DNA of 64,000 nt, taken from assembly GCA_016208305.1 (NCBI GenBank), contig JACQYI010000006.1, positions 434,001-498,000 of the forward strand, given 5' to 3'. The DNA is from Oscillatoriophycideae cyanobacterium NC_groundwater_1537_Pr4_S-0.65um_50_18 (lineage in GTDB: Bacteria > Cyanobacteriota > Cyanobacteriia > Elainellales > Elainellaceae). The notes under the pieces are model-generated. The model was not told where the DNA came from, did not search any database, and worked only from the letters and a program-made list of their open reading frames with translations. The position numbers and the translations under genes were made by a program. Positions 15,463-25,958 of the stretch are shown piece after piece (position 1 is the stretch's first letter; each line of letters opens with the position of its first letter).

Positions 15463-16467
15463 ATGAGCCAAATTTCTTCTGACAAGCCCGCTGTTTCTAC
15501 TTCTGGCTCCTCTCAATCTCGTCCTCCCCGATCGCCCCTCTCCTGGCTTGCAGCTTTTTGGAAATTCTGCCGTCCCCATACCGTGATTGGCACTAGCTTG
15601 AGCGTGCTGGGACTCGCTGTCATGGCTTGGGCAAGAAACGACGGAGCAGTCTCTGGACAGATTCACGAACTCCTGCTTTTGATCTTACCCGCGCTGATAG
15701 CCTGCCTTTGCGGCAACGTTTACATCGTTGGACTCAATCAGATTGAAGATGTTGAGATCGATCGCATCAACAAGCCCCATCTGCCGATCGCCTCTGGAGA
15801 GTTCTCGCGCCGGATGGGCTGGACGATCGTGCTGATCAGCGGAGTACTCGCCTTGGGGCTGTCAGCCTGGGGCGGCTTATTTTTGATGGCAACCGTTTGG
15901 CTCAGTTTGCTCATTGGCACCGCCTATTCATTACCGCCTGTGCGCCTCAAGCGATTTCCAGTCTGGGCTTCGCTATGTATTTTCTCGGTGCGGGGGGCGA
16001 TCGTCAATCTAGGTCTGTACCTGCACTTCAATCAAAAAATAGGCAATCAGCCCTCCATTCCGGCAACCGTCTGGGCGCTGACTTTATTTGTTTTAGTCTT
16101 CACTTTTGCCATCGCCATCTTCAAAGATATTCCCGATCTAGAGGGCGATCGCCGCTATCAGATCTCGACGTTTACTGTGCGGTTAGGGCAGCGATCGGTG
16201 TTTAATTTGGCACGTTGGGTGCTAACGGTCTGCTATGGCGGCATGATTGCGGCAGGTCTGCTCATTGACGGCATCAATTCTGTGCTGGTAATTGGCTGGC
16301 ATCTGGTCGCGCTGACGCTGTTCTGGATAGTGAGCTTAAAGGTTAATCTGCAAGATCAGGGTTCGATCGCGCGGTTCTATCAATTTATTTGGAAGCTATT
16401 TTATCTGGAATATATTCTGTTCCCTCTGGCCTGTTACGGGGCACAGTCACCCGCCTTATACCTGTAG
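15463..16467 (+). CDS. Homogentisate phytyltransferase-type UbiA prenyltransferase
   Basis: The 334-residue integral membrane protein has the two aspartate-rich motifs of the UbiA family: NQIEDVEIDRINKPHLPIAS (first) and KDIPDLEGDRRYQISTFTVR (second), with about eight or nine hydrophobic helices. FWKFCRPHTVIGTSLSVLGL and the second motif resemble cyanobacterial homogentisate phytyltransferases (Slr1736/VTE2 type), which join phytyl diphosphate to homogentisate for tocopherol. Homogentisate solanesyl- or chlorophyll-type prenyl transfer is the alternative, but HxPIASG plus the second motif fit tocopherol better. It is followed 59 bp later by cobA on the same strand. Confidence 0.88.
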   Translation: MSQISSDKPAVSTSGSSQSRPPRSPLSWLAAFWKFCRPHTVIGTSLSVLGLAVMAWARNDGAVSGQIHELLLLILPALIACLCGNVYIVGLNQIEDVEIDRINKPHLPIASGEFSRRMGWTIVLISGVLALGLSAWGGLFLMATVWLSLLIGTAYSLPPVRLKRFPVWASLCIFSVRGAIVNLGLYLHFNQKIGNQPSIPATVWALTLFVLVFTFAIAIFKDIPDLEGDRRYQISTFTVRLGQRSVFNLARWVLTVCYGGMIAAGLLIDGINSVLVIGWHLVALTLFWIVSLKVNLQDQGSIARFYQFIWKLFYLEYILFPLACYGAQSPALYL

Positions 16468-16526
16468 GGAGCAAATATTCTAGGAAGCGGATATTTAGTA
16501 GGGAGCGCAAATGAGCGCGATGGAAC

Positions 16527-17318
16527 ATGGCAAAGCGATCGGGCAAAGTCTATCTCGTTGGGTCTGGCGTGGGCAGTGTGGACTATCTAACAGTCAAAGG
16601 ACTGCGGCGGCTGAGTCAGGCAGAGGTCGTGATCTATGATGCTCTGGTAGATGAGGCTCTGCTAGAGGAGGTTGCCACCCATTGCCTCAAGCTAGATGTG
16701 GGCAAACGGGGCGGCCAGCCCAGCAGCAGCCAAGCCGACATCAACCGCCTGTTGGTGGAGCACTGCCAGCAGGGCAAGCAGGTCGTGCGGCTCAAAAGCG
16801 GAGATCCCTTTATTTTTGGGCGATCGACTTCGGAGATTCAGGCATTACAAGAGGCAGGTTGTGAATTTGAAGTGGTGCCCGGAATTTCTTCGGTGCTGGC
16901 GGCTCCGCTGTTGGCCGATATTCCCCTCACCGATCCGGTTTTAAGCCGCTGTTTTGCCGTTTTTAGCGCCCATGAGCCAGAGGCATTAGACTGGCAAAGC
17001 CTCGCCCACCTGGACACGCTAGTGATTTTGATGGGGGCAGCGCATCTGCCAGAAATCATCGATCGCCTCGTGCAGCAGGGACGATCGCCCCAAACGCCGA
17101 TTGCCATTATTCGCTGGGCCGGACACCCAAAGCAGCAAATTTGGACAGGCACATTAGAGGGGATCACGCAGCAGACCAGCCGCCAACCGCTGTCGCCCTG
17201 TGTCATCGTCATTGGCGAAGTCGTCAGGTTGCAGCCCTACTTGCGATCGTCCCCCTGGGCAGAGAATAAAGCGCCAGAAAATAGAGCGCTAGAAAATAAA
17301 GCATCAGAGGCTGAGTAA
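16527..17318 (+). CDS. cobA: Uroporphyrinogen-III C-methyltransferase
   Basis: The 263-residue enzyme methylates uroporphyrinogen III at C2 and C7 with S-adenosylmethionine, giving precorrin-2 for siroheme and cobalamin. The family motifs are clear: KVYLVGSGVGSVDYLTVKGL at the N-terminus, VIYDALVD, KRGGQPSSSQADINRLLVEH, VRLKSGDPFIFGR and VVPGISSVLAAP. It is the stand-alone methylase, without a CysG dehydrogenase domain. The last 20 residues (APENRALENKASEAE) are a recent-looking low-complexity tail from an imperfect tandem repeat. It follows the prenyltransferase, and both serve tetrapyrrole/isoprenoid pigment chemistry. Confidence 0.95.
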   Translation: MAKRSGKVYLVGSGVGSVDYLTVKGLRRLSQAEVVIYDALVDEALLEEVATHCLKLDVGKRGGQPSSSQADINRLLVEHCQQGKQVVRLKSGDPFIFGRSTSEIQALQEAGCEFEVVPGISSVLAAPLLADIPLTDPVLSRCFAVFSAHEPEALDWQSLAHLDTLVILMGAAHLPEIIDRLVQQGRSPQTPIAIIRWAGHPKQQIWTGTLEGITQQTSRQPLSPCVIVIGEVVRLQPYLRSSPWAENKAPENRALENKASEAE

Positions 17319-17588
17319 AAGCTGAGATCTTGATTTATCTTTTTGCAGAATCGCTATGATTGTTTACGATTGTGGAGAGTGTTGACTCAAAAGGTGATGT
17401 TTCAAATAGATTAATTAACTTTTAATCAGAGTCACATTTATCAGTGATATACTATGCCCCGCTCCAAACAATAAGCAGCAAGTTCATCGCACCCCCTAGA
17501 GCCTGGGCAATTGAGTTATTGAAAATGGGTCATTTTTAATGCGCCATTCAAATCCATCAAGTTGCAAGTCGGATACCCCCCTGAATCT

Positions 17589-19715
17589 ATGGATCTATCA
17601 CTCTGGCCCGGTAAACCCTACCCCCTGGGAGCCGCTTGGGATGGGCAAGGAACCAACTTTGCACTGTTCTCAGAACATGCTACGGGAGTTGATCTCTGCC
17701 TATTTGACCAGCAAGGGCGCGAAACCCGCCTTCCCCTGACCGAAGTCAGCAACTTTGTTTGGCATGGCTACGTGCCTGCCATTGGGCCAGGTCAGCGGTA
17801 TGGGTTTCGAGTGCATGGCCCCTATGCCCCGTTAGACGGGCATCGGTTTAACGCCAACAAGCTGTTAATTGATCCCTATGCCAAGGCGATCGAAGGAGAT
17901 GTGATTTTTGGCAGCGAGATCTTTGGCTATAGCTGGGACAGCCCCGAACTAGATTTGTCTTTTTGCAAAAAGGATGATGCTGACTACATTCCCAAAGGCA
18001 TTGTCATTGATGACACTTTTGACTGGGAAGATGACCTGCTCCTGCAAACGCCTCGGCATGAGTCCATTATTTATGAACTGCATGTCAAAGGCTTTACCCA
18101 GCTTCACCCTGACATTCCGCCAGAGCTACGTGGCACCTACGCGGGACTGGCACATCCAGCCGCCATTTCCCACCTCCAATCCTTAGGAATCACGGCTGTC
18201 GAGCTGATGCCTGTGCATCATTTCTTGGCCTATCCAGGGCATCTGCAAGACAAAGGATTGCGCAACTACTGGGGCTATGACTCCATCAACTATTTCGCCC
18301 CTTACCCCGGCTATAGCGCCAGCAGCGATGCAGCACAGCAGGTCATCGAGTTCAAGCAGATGGTGAAAGCGCTGCACCATGCAGGCATCGAAGTGATTTT
18401 GGACGTGGTTTATAACCATACGGGCGAAGGCAATCATCTAGGGCCAACGCTGTCGCTGCGCGGCATTGATAATGCTTCCTACTACCGCACAGTAGAAGGA
18501 GACATGCGCTACTACATGGATTTCACCGGGTGCGGCAATTCTCTCAACGTGCGGCATCCCCAGGTGTTAAAGCTGATTATGGACAGCCTCCGCTACTGGG
18601 TCTTAGAGATGCATGTAGACGGCTTCAGGTTTGATCTGGCCTCAGCGCTTGCTAGAGAGCTGTATGCAGTCGATCGCCTTGCCGCTTTCTTCGACATCAT
18701 CCATCAAGATCCGGTTCTGGCAGATGTCAAGCTGATTGCCGAACCTTGGGACGTGGGCGAGGGCGGCTATCAGGTAGGCGAATTTCCGTTGCTGTGGTCA
18801 GAGTGGAATGGCAAATATCGCGATACTGTCCGTGACTTTTGGCGCGGTGACGAAAGCCGCCTTGCCGACTTTGCCTATCGCTTTACGGGCAGTTCTGACC
18901 TTTATCAGAGCAATGGCCGCAACCCTAGCGCCAGCATTAACTTTATTACGGCTCACGATGGCTTTACGCTGCGCGATTTGGTCAGCTATACCGAAAAGCT
19001 CAACGAGGCCAACGGAGAAGGCAACCGAGATGGCGAAAGCCATAACCGCTCTTGGAACTGCGGTATCGAGGGCGAAACGGATGATCTCGAAGTTTTGGAG
19101 CTGCGGCTCCGGCAACAGCGCAATTTTCTGGTAACGCTGATGCTGTCTCAGGGCGTGCCTATGCTGCTGGGCGGCGATGAAATGGGGCGATCGCAGCAGG
19201 GCAACAACAACGCCTACTGCCAAGACAATGAAATCTCATGGGTGAACTGGCAGCTGCAAGAGGAAAACAAAGCTCTGCTAGATTTCACGCGCCAGCTCAT
19301 CGGCTTTCGGCGGCAGCATCCCGTTTTTCGGCGGCGCAAGTGGTTTCAAGGCAGAGCCATTCACGGTTCAGGGGTAAACGACATTGCTTGGTATAACCCC
19401 GACGGCAGCGCTATGCGAGAAGAACAGTGGAACAAAGGATTTGCCAAGGCGATCGCTATTTTCCTCAACGGCGAAGAAATTCCCACGCCGGGTGAACGCG
19501 GCGAACGCATTATCGACAATAGCTTTTTGCTGTTCTACAACGCCCATTACGAAACGATGGACTTTGTGCTGCCTGAAGGACTCCGTACCGCTGAATGGGA
19601 AGTCTTGATTGATACCCGCGAGTCGTACTTTGTGCAGTATGGCAAGCGTTACAGCCAGGACAAGCCGATCGAGGTTTTGGAGCGATCGATCGTGGTGTTG
19701 CAAAGATTAGAGTAG
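17589..19715 (+). CDS. glgX: Glycogen debranching enzyme (GlgX, isoamylase type)
   Basis: The 708-residue glycoside hydrolase family 13 enzyme cleaves alpha-1,6 branches of glycogen. An N-terminal CBM48-like domain ([20 protein letters not shown]) precedes the catalytic barrel, with [17 protein letters not shown], the nucleophile Asp in [12 protein letters not shown], the acid Glu in [19 protein letters not shown] and the third Asp in [16 protein letters not shown]. The start at ATG 17589 gives [15 protein letters not shown], the normal N-terminus; a TTG at 17562 is open but less likely. It is first of three co-directional genes (glgX, treZ, treY). Short branched chains released here are the substrate of the next two enzymes. 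Confidence 0.96.
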   Translation: MDLSLWPGKPYPLGAAWDGQGTNFALFSEHATGVDLCLFDQQGRETRLPLTEVSNFVWHGYVPAIGPGQRYGFRVHGPYAPLDGHRFNANKLLIDPYAKAIEGDVIFGSEIFGYSWDSPELDLSFCKKDDADYIPKGIVIDDTFDWEDDLLLQTPRHESIIYELHVKGFTQLHPDIPPELRGTYAGLAHPAAISHLQSLGITAVELMPVHHFLAYPGHLQDKGLRNYWGYDSINYFAPYPGYSASSDAAQQVIEFKQMVKALHHAGIEVILDVVYNHTGEGNHLGPTLSLRGIDNASYYRTVEGDMRYYMDFTGCGNSLNVRHPQVLKLIMDSLRYWVLEMHVDGFRFDLASALARELYAVDRLAAFFDIIHQDPVLADVKLIAEPWDVGEGGYQVGEFPLLWSEWNGKYRDTVRDFWRGDESRLADFAYRFTGSSDLYQSNGRNPSASINFITAHDGFTLRDLVSYTEKLNEANGEGNRDGESHNRSWNCGIEGETDDLEVLELRLRQQRNFLVTLMLSQGVPMLLGGDEMGRSQQGNNNAYCQDNEISWVNWQLQEENKALLDFTRQLIGFRRQHPVFRRRKWFQGRAIHGSGVNDIAWYNPDGSAMREEQWNKGFAKAIAIFLNGEEIPTPGERGERIIDNSFLLFYNAHYETMDFVLPEGLRTAEWEVLIDTRESYFVQYGKRYSQDKPIEVLERSIVVLQRLE

Positions 19716-19977
19716 GCTCATAAATCTCTTAATCTGCCTTCTGCCTGCTTTTGGCAGGGGTAAATCGTTGTGTGGAGCCGCGGCGCAACGACTCCCGCCA
19801 GAGATTCTGGAGATAAAAATAAGATATTGATACCGTTAGATCTGCGAATCCCCCGTAAAACTTCTCTGTCGCTCGATAGATCTTGGTTGTACTTTTGTGA
19901 AGGCTAGGGCTATTAAATTAATAGGGGTTTTACTCCCTACCCCATAAGTCCTCAAACACTTCGTAATTCTTCCCACT

Positions 19978-21816
19978 ATGCAAGTAGGTTCCTGGTATCA
20001 CGGCAAGGGGCGTTGCACATTTACCCTGTGGGCACCGCTTCTAGAAACGGCATCTGTCCATATTGTTTCGCCTAAAGAGCGGCTTATTCCCCTAGAGCCT
20101 CAGTCTCAAGGCTACTGGCAAGTGACCCTAGAGGATGTAGAACCTGGGACGCTATATTTCTATCAAATTAATGGAGAAACCGATCGCCCTGATCCGGCTT
20201 CTCAAGCTCAGCCCGAAGGCGTGCATGGGCCTTCAGCCGTGGTCGATCACCACTTTGAGTGGACAGATGCTGCCTGGAAAAACTTGCCCTTGGCCGAGAT
20301 GGCCATCTACGAGCTGCATGTAGGCACTTTTACCCCTGAAGGCACCTTCGATGCCGTTATTGCCCGCCTGCCCGAACTCAAGGAGTTGGGCATTACCACA
20401 ATCGAGATCATGCCGATCGCCCAATTCCCCGGTTCACGCAACTGGGGCTATGACGGGGTTTATCTCTATGGCGTGCAGATGTCTTATGGCGGCGTCCAGG
20501 GGCTAAAGCGGCTAGTCAATGCCTGTCATGAGCAAGGAATGGCAGTATTCCTGGATGTGGTTTACAACCATTTTGGGCCAGAAGGCAACTATGTCTGGAG
20601 CTTTGCGCCCTACTTTACCGACAAGTACAAAACGCCCTGGGGCAACGCCATTAACTTCGACGGGCCACACAGCTATGGCGTGCGCAATTACCTGATCGAA
20701 AATGCGCTCTACTGGTTTCAGCAATGCCACATTGACGGGCTGCGGCTAGATGCCACCGATAATTTATTTGACTTTGGGGCAAAACACTTCCTGCGAGAGC
20801 TAGTCGAAACGACAGAGCAGTTTTCTCAGCAGCAGGGTCGCAAGTTTTACCTCACTGCCGAAAGCGATCTCAACGATCCGCGCTGGGTAAGGCCCATTGA
20901 AGTCGGCGGCTTTGGGCTAGATGCTCAATGGAACGATGATTTCCACCATGCGGTACATTCTTTGATTACGGGCGAATCTTTTGGCTACTATGGCGACTAC
21001 GGCAAGCCCGACCATCTGGCCAAGAGCTACGCCAAAAACTTTGTCTATACCTGGGATTATTCAGAGCTACGCCAGCGCCATCACGGCGGCGATCCCTCCG
21101 ATTGTCCTCCGAGCCAGTTTGTTGTCTGCTGCCAAAATCACGATCAGGTGGGCAATCGGCTCAAGGGCGATCGCCTCTCTCATCTTGTATCTTTTGAGGC
21201 TCAAAAGCTGGCAGCGGCGGCAGTGCTGCTGTCGGCCTCGGTGCCGCTGCTGTTTATGGGCGAAGAATATGGTGAAACATCGCCTTTTCTCTATTTTGTT
21301 AGCCACGGCGATCCAGATCTGGTAGCTGCGGTGCGTAAAGGTAGAAAAGAGGAGTTTGCCGCTTTCCATGCGGAGGGCGAAGCGGATGATCCACAGTCTG
21401 AAGAGACTTTTGAGCGCAGCAAGCTCAACTGGGATTTGCGCCAGCAAGGACGGCACCAGCAGCTCTGGCAGTTCTATCGCACCTTGCTCAAGCTGCGTAA
21501 AGAGATTCCGGCGCTGGCTCATCCCGATCGCCATAGCCTAGAGGCGATCGCCAGCCCGGAGGATCATTTGATCAAGCTGCGGCGTTGGCAGGGCAACAGT
21601 CAGGTTTTGTGTCTGCTGAACTTTGACGCCCAGCCCGTTGAAACGAATTTAACATTGCCACCGGGACTCTGGAAAAAGGTGCTCGACTCCACAGAAACAA
21701 CCTGGGGGGGAAGTGGCTCAGATCTGCCAGAGATTATCCCGACGCAGAGAGACATCGTTTCGCAGCAGCTCCTCAAGCTTCAGCCGCAAAGTGTCGTAGT
21801 TTATGGGCAAGGGTAA
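19978..21816 (+). CDS. treZ: Malto-oligosyltrehalose trehalohydrolase
   Basis: The 612-residue GH13 enzyme hydrolyses the bond next to the terminal trehalosyl unit made by TreY and releases free trehalose. Visible are the N-terminal CBM48 part (FTLWAPLLETASVHIV), YELHVGTFTPEGTFDAVI, FLDVVYNHFGPEGNYV, the nucleophile in HIDGLRLDATDNLFD, the acid in YLTAESDLNDPRW, and VCCQNHDQVGNRLKGDR, which is characteristic of TreZ. It follows glgX by 262 bp and precedes treY by 386 bp. The spacers are long for one operon, so separate promoters are possible. Confidence 0.97.
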   Translation: MQVGSWYHGKGRCTFTLWAPLLETASVHIVSPKERLIPLEPQSQGYWQVTLEDVEPGTLYFYQINGETDRPDPASQAQPEGVHGPSAVVDHHFEWTDAAWKNLPLAEMAIYELHVGTFTPEGTFDAVIARLPELKELGITTIEIMPIAQFPGSRNWGYDGVYLYGVQMSYGGVQGLKRLVNACHEQGMAVFLDVVYNHFGPEGNYVWSFAPYFTDKYKTPWGNAINFDGPHSYGVRNYLIENALYWFQQCHIDGLRLDATDNLFDFGAKHFLRELVETTEQFSQQQGRKFYLTAESDLNDPRWVRPIEVGGFGLDAQWNDDFHHAVHSLITGESFGYYGDYGKPDHLAKSYAKNFVYTWDYSELRQRHHGGDPSDCPPSQFVVCCQNHDQVGNRLKGDRLSHLVSFEAQKLAAAAVLLSASVPLLFMGEEYGETSPFLYFVSHGDPDLVAAVRKGRKEEFAAFHAEGEADDPQSEETFERSKLNWDLRQQGRHQQLWQFYRTLLKLRKEIPALAHPDRHSLEAIASPEDHLIKLRRWQGNSQVLCLLNFDAQPVETNLTLPPGLWKKVLDSTETTWGGSGSDLPEIIPTQRDIVSQQLLKLQPQSVVVYGQG

Positions 21817-22202
21817 ACCTAAGTTCACAAATTCAGCTTGCTAATTCTGGCTTCAACCATAAATGCTAAAGAAGTTCTACCCTAAAGTGAAAGCCTGTAC
21901 TAAAGTCAATGGCTGAAGTACAGGTTTATCCCTCTGGGGCGATCGCCCTTGGCGTTACAGCCCTAAAGTCACGATAGGTGATACACCTCGCCCCTGATGC
22001 CAGAGATACCCTCACAATTAAGACAAAGTTAAAGGTTACAAAACATCTGGCACCCTAGCGATCGCTCACCCCCTGCTCTTACCTTTGCAAGCCCGTCCTG
22101 TTTTCAAGCCCGTCCTAGATTCATTCACCCGAACTATGGCTAGGGATATAAGACTGTAAGCTCCCTACTCATCCAAGATAAAGAGGAAGTCTAAGCCCCA
22201 CC
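21817..22202. other. treZ-treY spacer
   Basis: No gene is visible in this 386-bp stretch. One short hairpin has CCTGTACT (21894-21901) opposite AGTACAGG (21917-21924). It has no following T-run, so I do not call it a terminator. Confidence 0.5.
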
Positions 22203-25076
22203 ATGATGCAAATTCCTTTATCAACCTACCGGATTCAGTTCAGTGCTGCCTTCGACTTTCAAGCAGCCCGATCGATCGCTTCCTATCTAGCAGACTTGGG
22301 AATTTCTGACCTTTATGCCTCTCCCATTTTTACAGCGCGTCAGGGCAGCACCCACGGCTATGATGTAGTCGATCCGCTCCAGATTAGTCCAGAGCTGGGC
22401 GGGATGGAAGGCTTTACAGCGCTGAGTCAGGTATTACAGGCACATCACTTAGGCTGGCTGCAAGACATCGTACCCAACCACATGGCATTCGACAGCCAAA
22501 ACCACATGCTAGTGGATGTGCTAGAAAATGGCCCAGACTCTCAATATCGCGACTTTTTTGATATTGACTGGAACCATCCCTACGGGGGCATTCGGGGGCG
22601 GGTGCTTGCGCCTTTTTTGGGGAAGTTCTATGGTGACTGCTTAGAGAGTGGCGAACTGCAAATTCGTTACGGTGAGAATGGGCTTTCTATCAATTACTAC
22701 GGGCTGAGCTTTCCGCTGCGAATTGAGTCTTACGGCCAAGTTCTGATGCATGATTTGGGTCGCTTACGCGATAAGCTGAGCCGCACCCATCCCGATTTTG
22801 TCAAGTTCCTGGGCGTTTTATATGCGCTGAAGTATATTCCTTCTGGGGAATCGGGTCGAGAGCGCTATGACCAGATCACGTTCATCAAAAATATGCTGTG
22901 GGGGCTTTGGCAAGATAGTCAGGAAATCAAACAATATATTGAAGACAATATCACTCTCTTTAATGGTGAAAGTGGCAAACCAGAGAGCTTTAACTTATTA
23001 GATAATCTCCTATCTGAGCAGTTTTTTCGCCTGTCTTACTGGAAAGTTGGCAATGAAGAACTCAACTACCGCAGATTCTTTACGGTGAATGAGTTGATTT
23101 CGATGCGAGTCGAAGATCAAAAAGTATTCGACAAAATCCATGACTTGACTTTGCAGCTAGTTGAAGAGGGGAAATTTACCGGATTGAGGATTGATCATAT
23201 TGATGGGTTATATGATCCGGCTGAGTATTTGAACCGCTTGCGAGAGCATTCTCCAGAAGTCTATATTAGCGTCGAAAAAATTCTGGAACCCCATGAAGAT
23301 CTGCCTCTTAATTGGCCGATTCAAGGGACTACAGGATATGACTTTATGAGCAAGGTCAACTGCCTATTTTGTCAGCAATCTTCTGAGGCAGACTTCAATT
23401 CTGTCTATTACCAATTCATCGGCAAATCAACCCCCTGTGAGACGCTGGTTGATGAAAATAAACGACTGATGATCGGCAAGCATCTGGCAGGCGATATTGA
23501 TAACCTGGCGCATTTGCTCAAGCAAATTTCCGATCGCCATCGTTACGCCAGCGACTTTACCATGTATGGCTTGAAACGAGCCTTGGTCGAGATTTTGGCT
23601 ATGTTTCCTATTTACCGCACCTACATCAGCCGCGAAGGCTCTCGCAAAGCCGATCAAGAATGCATGAAGCTAGTGATGCGACGAGCGCAAGAAAATGCAC
23701 CTAGCTTTGTCAATGAGCTAGGCTTTATCGAAAAATTTCTTTTGCTCGATTTTGATGATCACCTCAGCCATGAAGACAAAGAGCTGTGGCTACATTTCTT
23801 GATGAAAATGCAGCAGTTTACAGGGCCTCTCATGGCAAAGGGCGTAGAGGATACCGTTTTCTATGTCTACAATCGCCTGATCTCGCTAAATGAGGTTGGC
23901 TCTAGCGCCTGTCAATTTGGCATCTCGATCGAAGAGTTTCATAGTTTCAACCAAAGTCGATCGGCTCAATGGCCTCATGCCATGAACGCCACCGCAACTC
24001 ACGACACAAAGCGAGGAGAAGATGTCCGCGCCAGATTGAATGTGCTTTCAGAGCTTGCGCCAGAATGGGAAGCCCATTTGAAAAACTGGAGCGCTATTAA
24101 TGCGCCTTTAAAAGATCAGGTACATGGCTTAAATGTGCCCACTGCCAATGATGAGTACTTGCTGTATCAAACCCTGTTGGGAGCTTTTCCGTTTGATGCT
24201 GCCGAGCACTCGCAGTTTATCGATCGCATCAAAGAATACATGGTTAAAGCGATTCGTGAAGCGAAAGTCAACAGCAGCTGGATGCGTCCAGAAACGGCCT
24301 ACGAAGAAGGATTGACTCAGTTTATCGGGCGGATATTGGACGATACAGAAGACAACTTATTTCTTCAAGTTTTCCGACCCTTCCAACGCAAGATTCAGCA
24401 TTACGGCATCTTAAATTCTCTGTCGCAGACGCTGCTAAAAATTGCGGCTCCGGGCATCCCTGACTTTTACCAAGGTACAGAACTTTGGGATTTAAGCCTG
24501 GTCGATCCTGACAATCGCCGCCCGGTTGACTTCAATCTGCGATCGGAATATCTGAAGGAAATTAAGGCAAAGATCAAAGGCAAGCCAAAGGCAAAAAGCA
24601 GTCTTTTAACCTACATCGACGAACTCTCAAAAACGCCAGAAGACGGGCGTATTAAGCTTTTCCTTACTTACAGAGCCTTGCAGGCACGCCAAACCTATCA
24701 AGAGCTATTTCGACGAGGTGGCTACGAAAAGCTGACGGTCTTGGGCAGTTTAAAGGCTCACATCGTAGCATTTGCCAGAGACTTAGAAGACACCCGCATG
24801 ATCATCATCGTGCCTCGATTTTTGACCTCATTGGTTAAAGAAGGAGAGTTTCCTTTAGGTGAGCAGGTCTGGCATGAAACTCGCATCGTTCAGCCTCCAG
24901 GATCTTCCTCTGTTTGGCAGGATGCAATTACAGGTCAGACAATTGAAGCCGAAGACACGCTCTGGCTCAAAGAAATCTTGACTCACTTTCCTGTGGCTCT
25001 GCTCATTGGCAAGATTGAACCTGGATTTACGATGGCTCCAGCGCTCGACACTTCAGCTCCGGCGTTGGTTGACTAA
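22203..25076 (+). CDS. treY: Malto-oligosyltrehalose synthase
   Basis: The 957-residue GH13 enzyme isomerises the reducing-end alpha-1,4 link of maltodextrins to alpha,alpha-1,1, giving maltooligosyl-trehalose. The N-terminus IPLSTYRIQFSAAFDFQAA and DLYASPIFTARQGSTHGYDV are family signatures. DIVPNHMA, the nucleophile in FTGLRIDHIDGLYDP, YISVEKILEPHE with the acid Glu, and NATATHDTKRGEDVRARL follow. PGIPDFYQGTELWDLSLVDP near the C-terminus is also typical. Length is in the upper normal range, because of an insertion between the first catalytic motifs (residues about 170-310). With GlgX and TreZ this gives trehalose from glycogen, a known desiccation and salt response in cyanobacteria. Confidence 0.97.
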   Translation: MMQIPLSTYRIQFSAAFDFQAARSIASYLADLGISDLYASPIFTARQGSTHGYDVVDPLQISPELGGMEGFTALSQVLQAHHLGWLQDIVPNHMAFDSQNHMLVDVLENGPDSQYRDFFDIDWNHPYGGIRGRVLAPFLGKFYGDCLESGELQIRYGENGLSINYYGLSFPLRIESYGQVLMHDLGRLRDKLSRTHPDFVKFLGVLYALKYIPSGESGRERYDQITFIKNMLWGLWQDSQEIKQYIEDNITLFNGESGKPESFNLLDNLLSEQFFRLSYWKVGNEELNYRRFFTVNELISMRVEDQKVFDKIHDLTLQLVEEGKFTGLRIDHIDGLYDPAEYLNRLREHSPEVYISVEKILEPHEDLPLNWPIQGTTGYDFMSKVNCLFCQQSSEADFNSVYYQFIGKSTPCETLVDENKRLMIGKHLAGDIDNLAHLLKQISDRHRYASDFTMYGLKRALVEILAMFPIYRTYISREGSRKADQECMKLVMRRAQENAPSFVNELGFIEKFLLLDFDDHLSHEDKELWLHFLMKMQQFTGPLMAKGVEDTVFYVYNRLISLNEVGSSACQFGISIEEFHSFNQSRSAQWPHAMNATATHDTKRGEDVRARLNVLSELAPEWEAHLKNWSAINAPLKDQVHGLNVPTANDEYLLYQTLLGAFPFDAAEHSQFIDRIKEYMVKAIREAKVNSSWMRPETAYEEGLTQFIGRILDDTEDNLFLQVFRPFQRKIQHYGILNSLSQTLLKIAAPGIPDFYQGTELWDLSLVDPDNRRPVDFNLRSEYLKEIKAKIKGKPKAKSSLLTYIDELSKTPEDGRIKLFLTYRALQARQTYQELFRRGGYEKLTVLGSLKAHIVAFARDLEDTRMIIIVPRFLTSLVKEGEFPLGEQVWHETRIVQPPGSSSVWQDAITGQTIEAEDTLWLKEILTHFPVALLIGKIEPGFTMAPALDTSAPALVD

Positions 25077-25205
25077 AAGCGCGCACTCAGTAAAACGTAG
25101 GGCTTAATCCAGTTATGAGATTTATTGTGAGAGGCGTGCAGAGAGCGCTTCTCACGATAAATTGCTTTCAGAATATAATTTCATAGATGCAACCAGCAGC
25201 ACCAC

Positions 25206-25610
25206 TCACCCCTCGGTGCCGGAAGCGTGAGCAAGCTGGCAACTTGTGCAGATGCCAAAAAACTCTAGCGTGTGATAAAAAATTTTGAATTTGTAGGCTT
25301 GGTTGAGCTGATGCTCCAGATCATGCACTGGGCATTGATCAATGGGAAGAGAAGCCCCGCACTGAAGACAAGTTAGATGATGGCGATCTTGCTGCACCGT
25401 ACTGTAGAGAGATTCGCCATTGCCCAAGGTGCGAACCTGCACCACGCCTTCTAGCTTCAAGGCTTCTAGCGATCGATACACAGTGGCTAGCCCCATGTTT
25501 TCGCTGCGATTTCGCAGTTCTATATAGATATCTTGAGCAGAAATTGCCCGATTCAAAGACTTGAGCAATCCCAAGATCCGCTCTTGACTGCGAGTTCGCT
25601 GAGTTTTCAT
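25206..25610 (-). CDS. Fur-family metal-responsive repressor
   Basis: The 134-residue product has the Fur winged helix (ISAQDIYIELRNRSENMGLATVYRSLEALKLEGVV) followed by the dimerisation domain, with HHLTCLQCGASLPIDQCPVH and a second pair CTSCQ near the end. The two CxxC pairs make a structural zinc site. The HH and H.LEFFG region would hold the regulatory metal. The sequence around DRHHLTCLQCG most resembles zinc-type (Zur) members in cyanobacteria, but iron or peroxide sensing is not excluded. I took ATG 25610; a TTG at 25631 would add seven residues. No obvious metal-uptake operon is adjacent. Confidence 0.87.
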   Translation of the reverse strand: MKTQRTRSQERILGLLKSLNRAISAQDIYIELRNRSENMGLATVYRSLEALKLEGVVQVRTLGNGESLYSTVQQDRHHLTCLQCGASLPIDQCPVHDLEHQLNQAYKFKIFYHTLEFFGICTSCQLAHASGTEG

Positions 25611-25787
25611 AAGATAGTTTTGCCGCGCCAACCTGATCTCATCTTAGCTTTCCAGTAAAGCAGACAAACAGAGAAAAGGCGATCGACGATTCTGGCTCAG
25701 GCAAAGCTTGCACGAGCGAAGCCATTGGGGTCTTGAGCCGCATGCGGTGAAGACCCCCATCCCGTTACTGACGCAACAAGACGACTC

Positions 25788-25958
25788 TTACAAACCCAGC
25801 CAAGCCAGCAAGCCTTGTCCTGTAAAATATTCGATCGCTAGTGTCGCTACAAAGCCAATCATGGCTGCCCGACCATTCAAGCGCTCGGCGTAAGCACTAA
25901 AGCCAAACTTAGGTTCTTCTAATTTGGGAGCGATCGTTGGCTGAGAAGATTTAACCAT
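25788..25958 (-). CDS. High-light-inducible (HLIP) one-helix protein
   Basis: The 56-residue product has the light-harvesting-like helix with the chlorophyll-binding motif ERLNGRAAMIGFVATLAIEY and the ending TGQGLLAWLGL. Such small proteins sit in the thylakoid membrane, bind chlorophyll and carotenoid, and protect newly made or stressed photosystems. I prefer ATG 25958 (MVKSSQPT...), which gives the usual HLIP length. The frame is open to 26048 and would add 30 residues of no HLIP character. The helix closely resembles the tail of the ferrochelatase at 11.1-12.3 kb. Confidence 0.93.
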   Translation of the reverse strand: MVKSSQPTIAPKLEEPKFGFSAYAERLNGRAAMIGFVATLAIEYFTGQGLLAWLGL

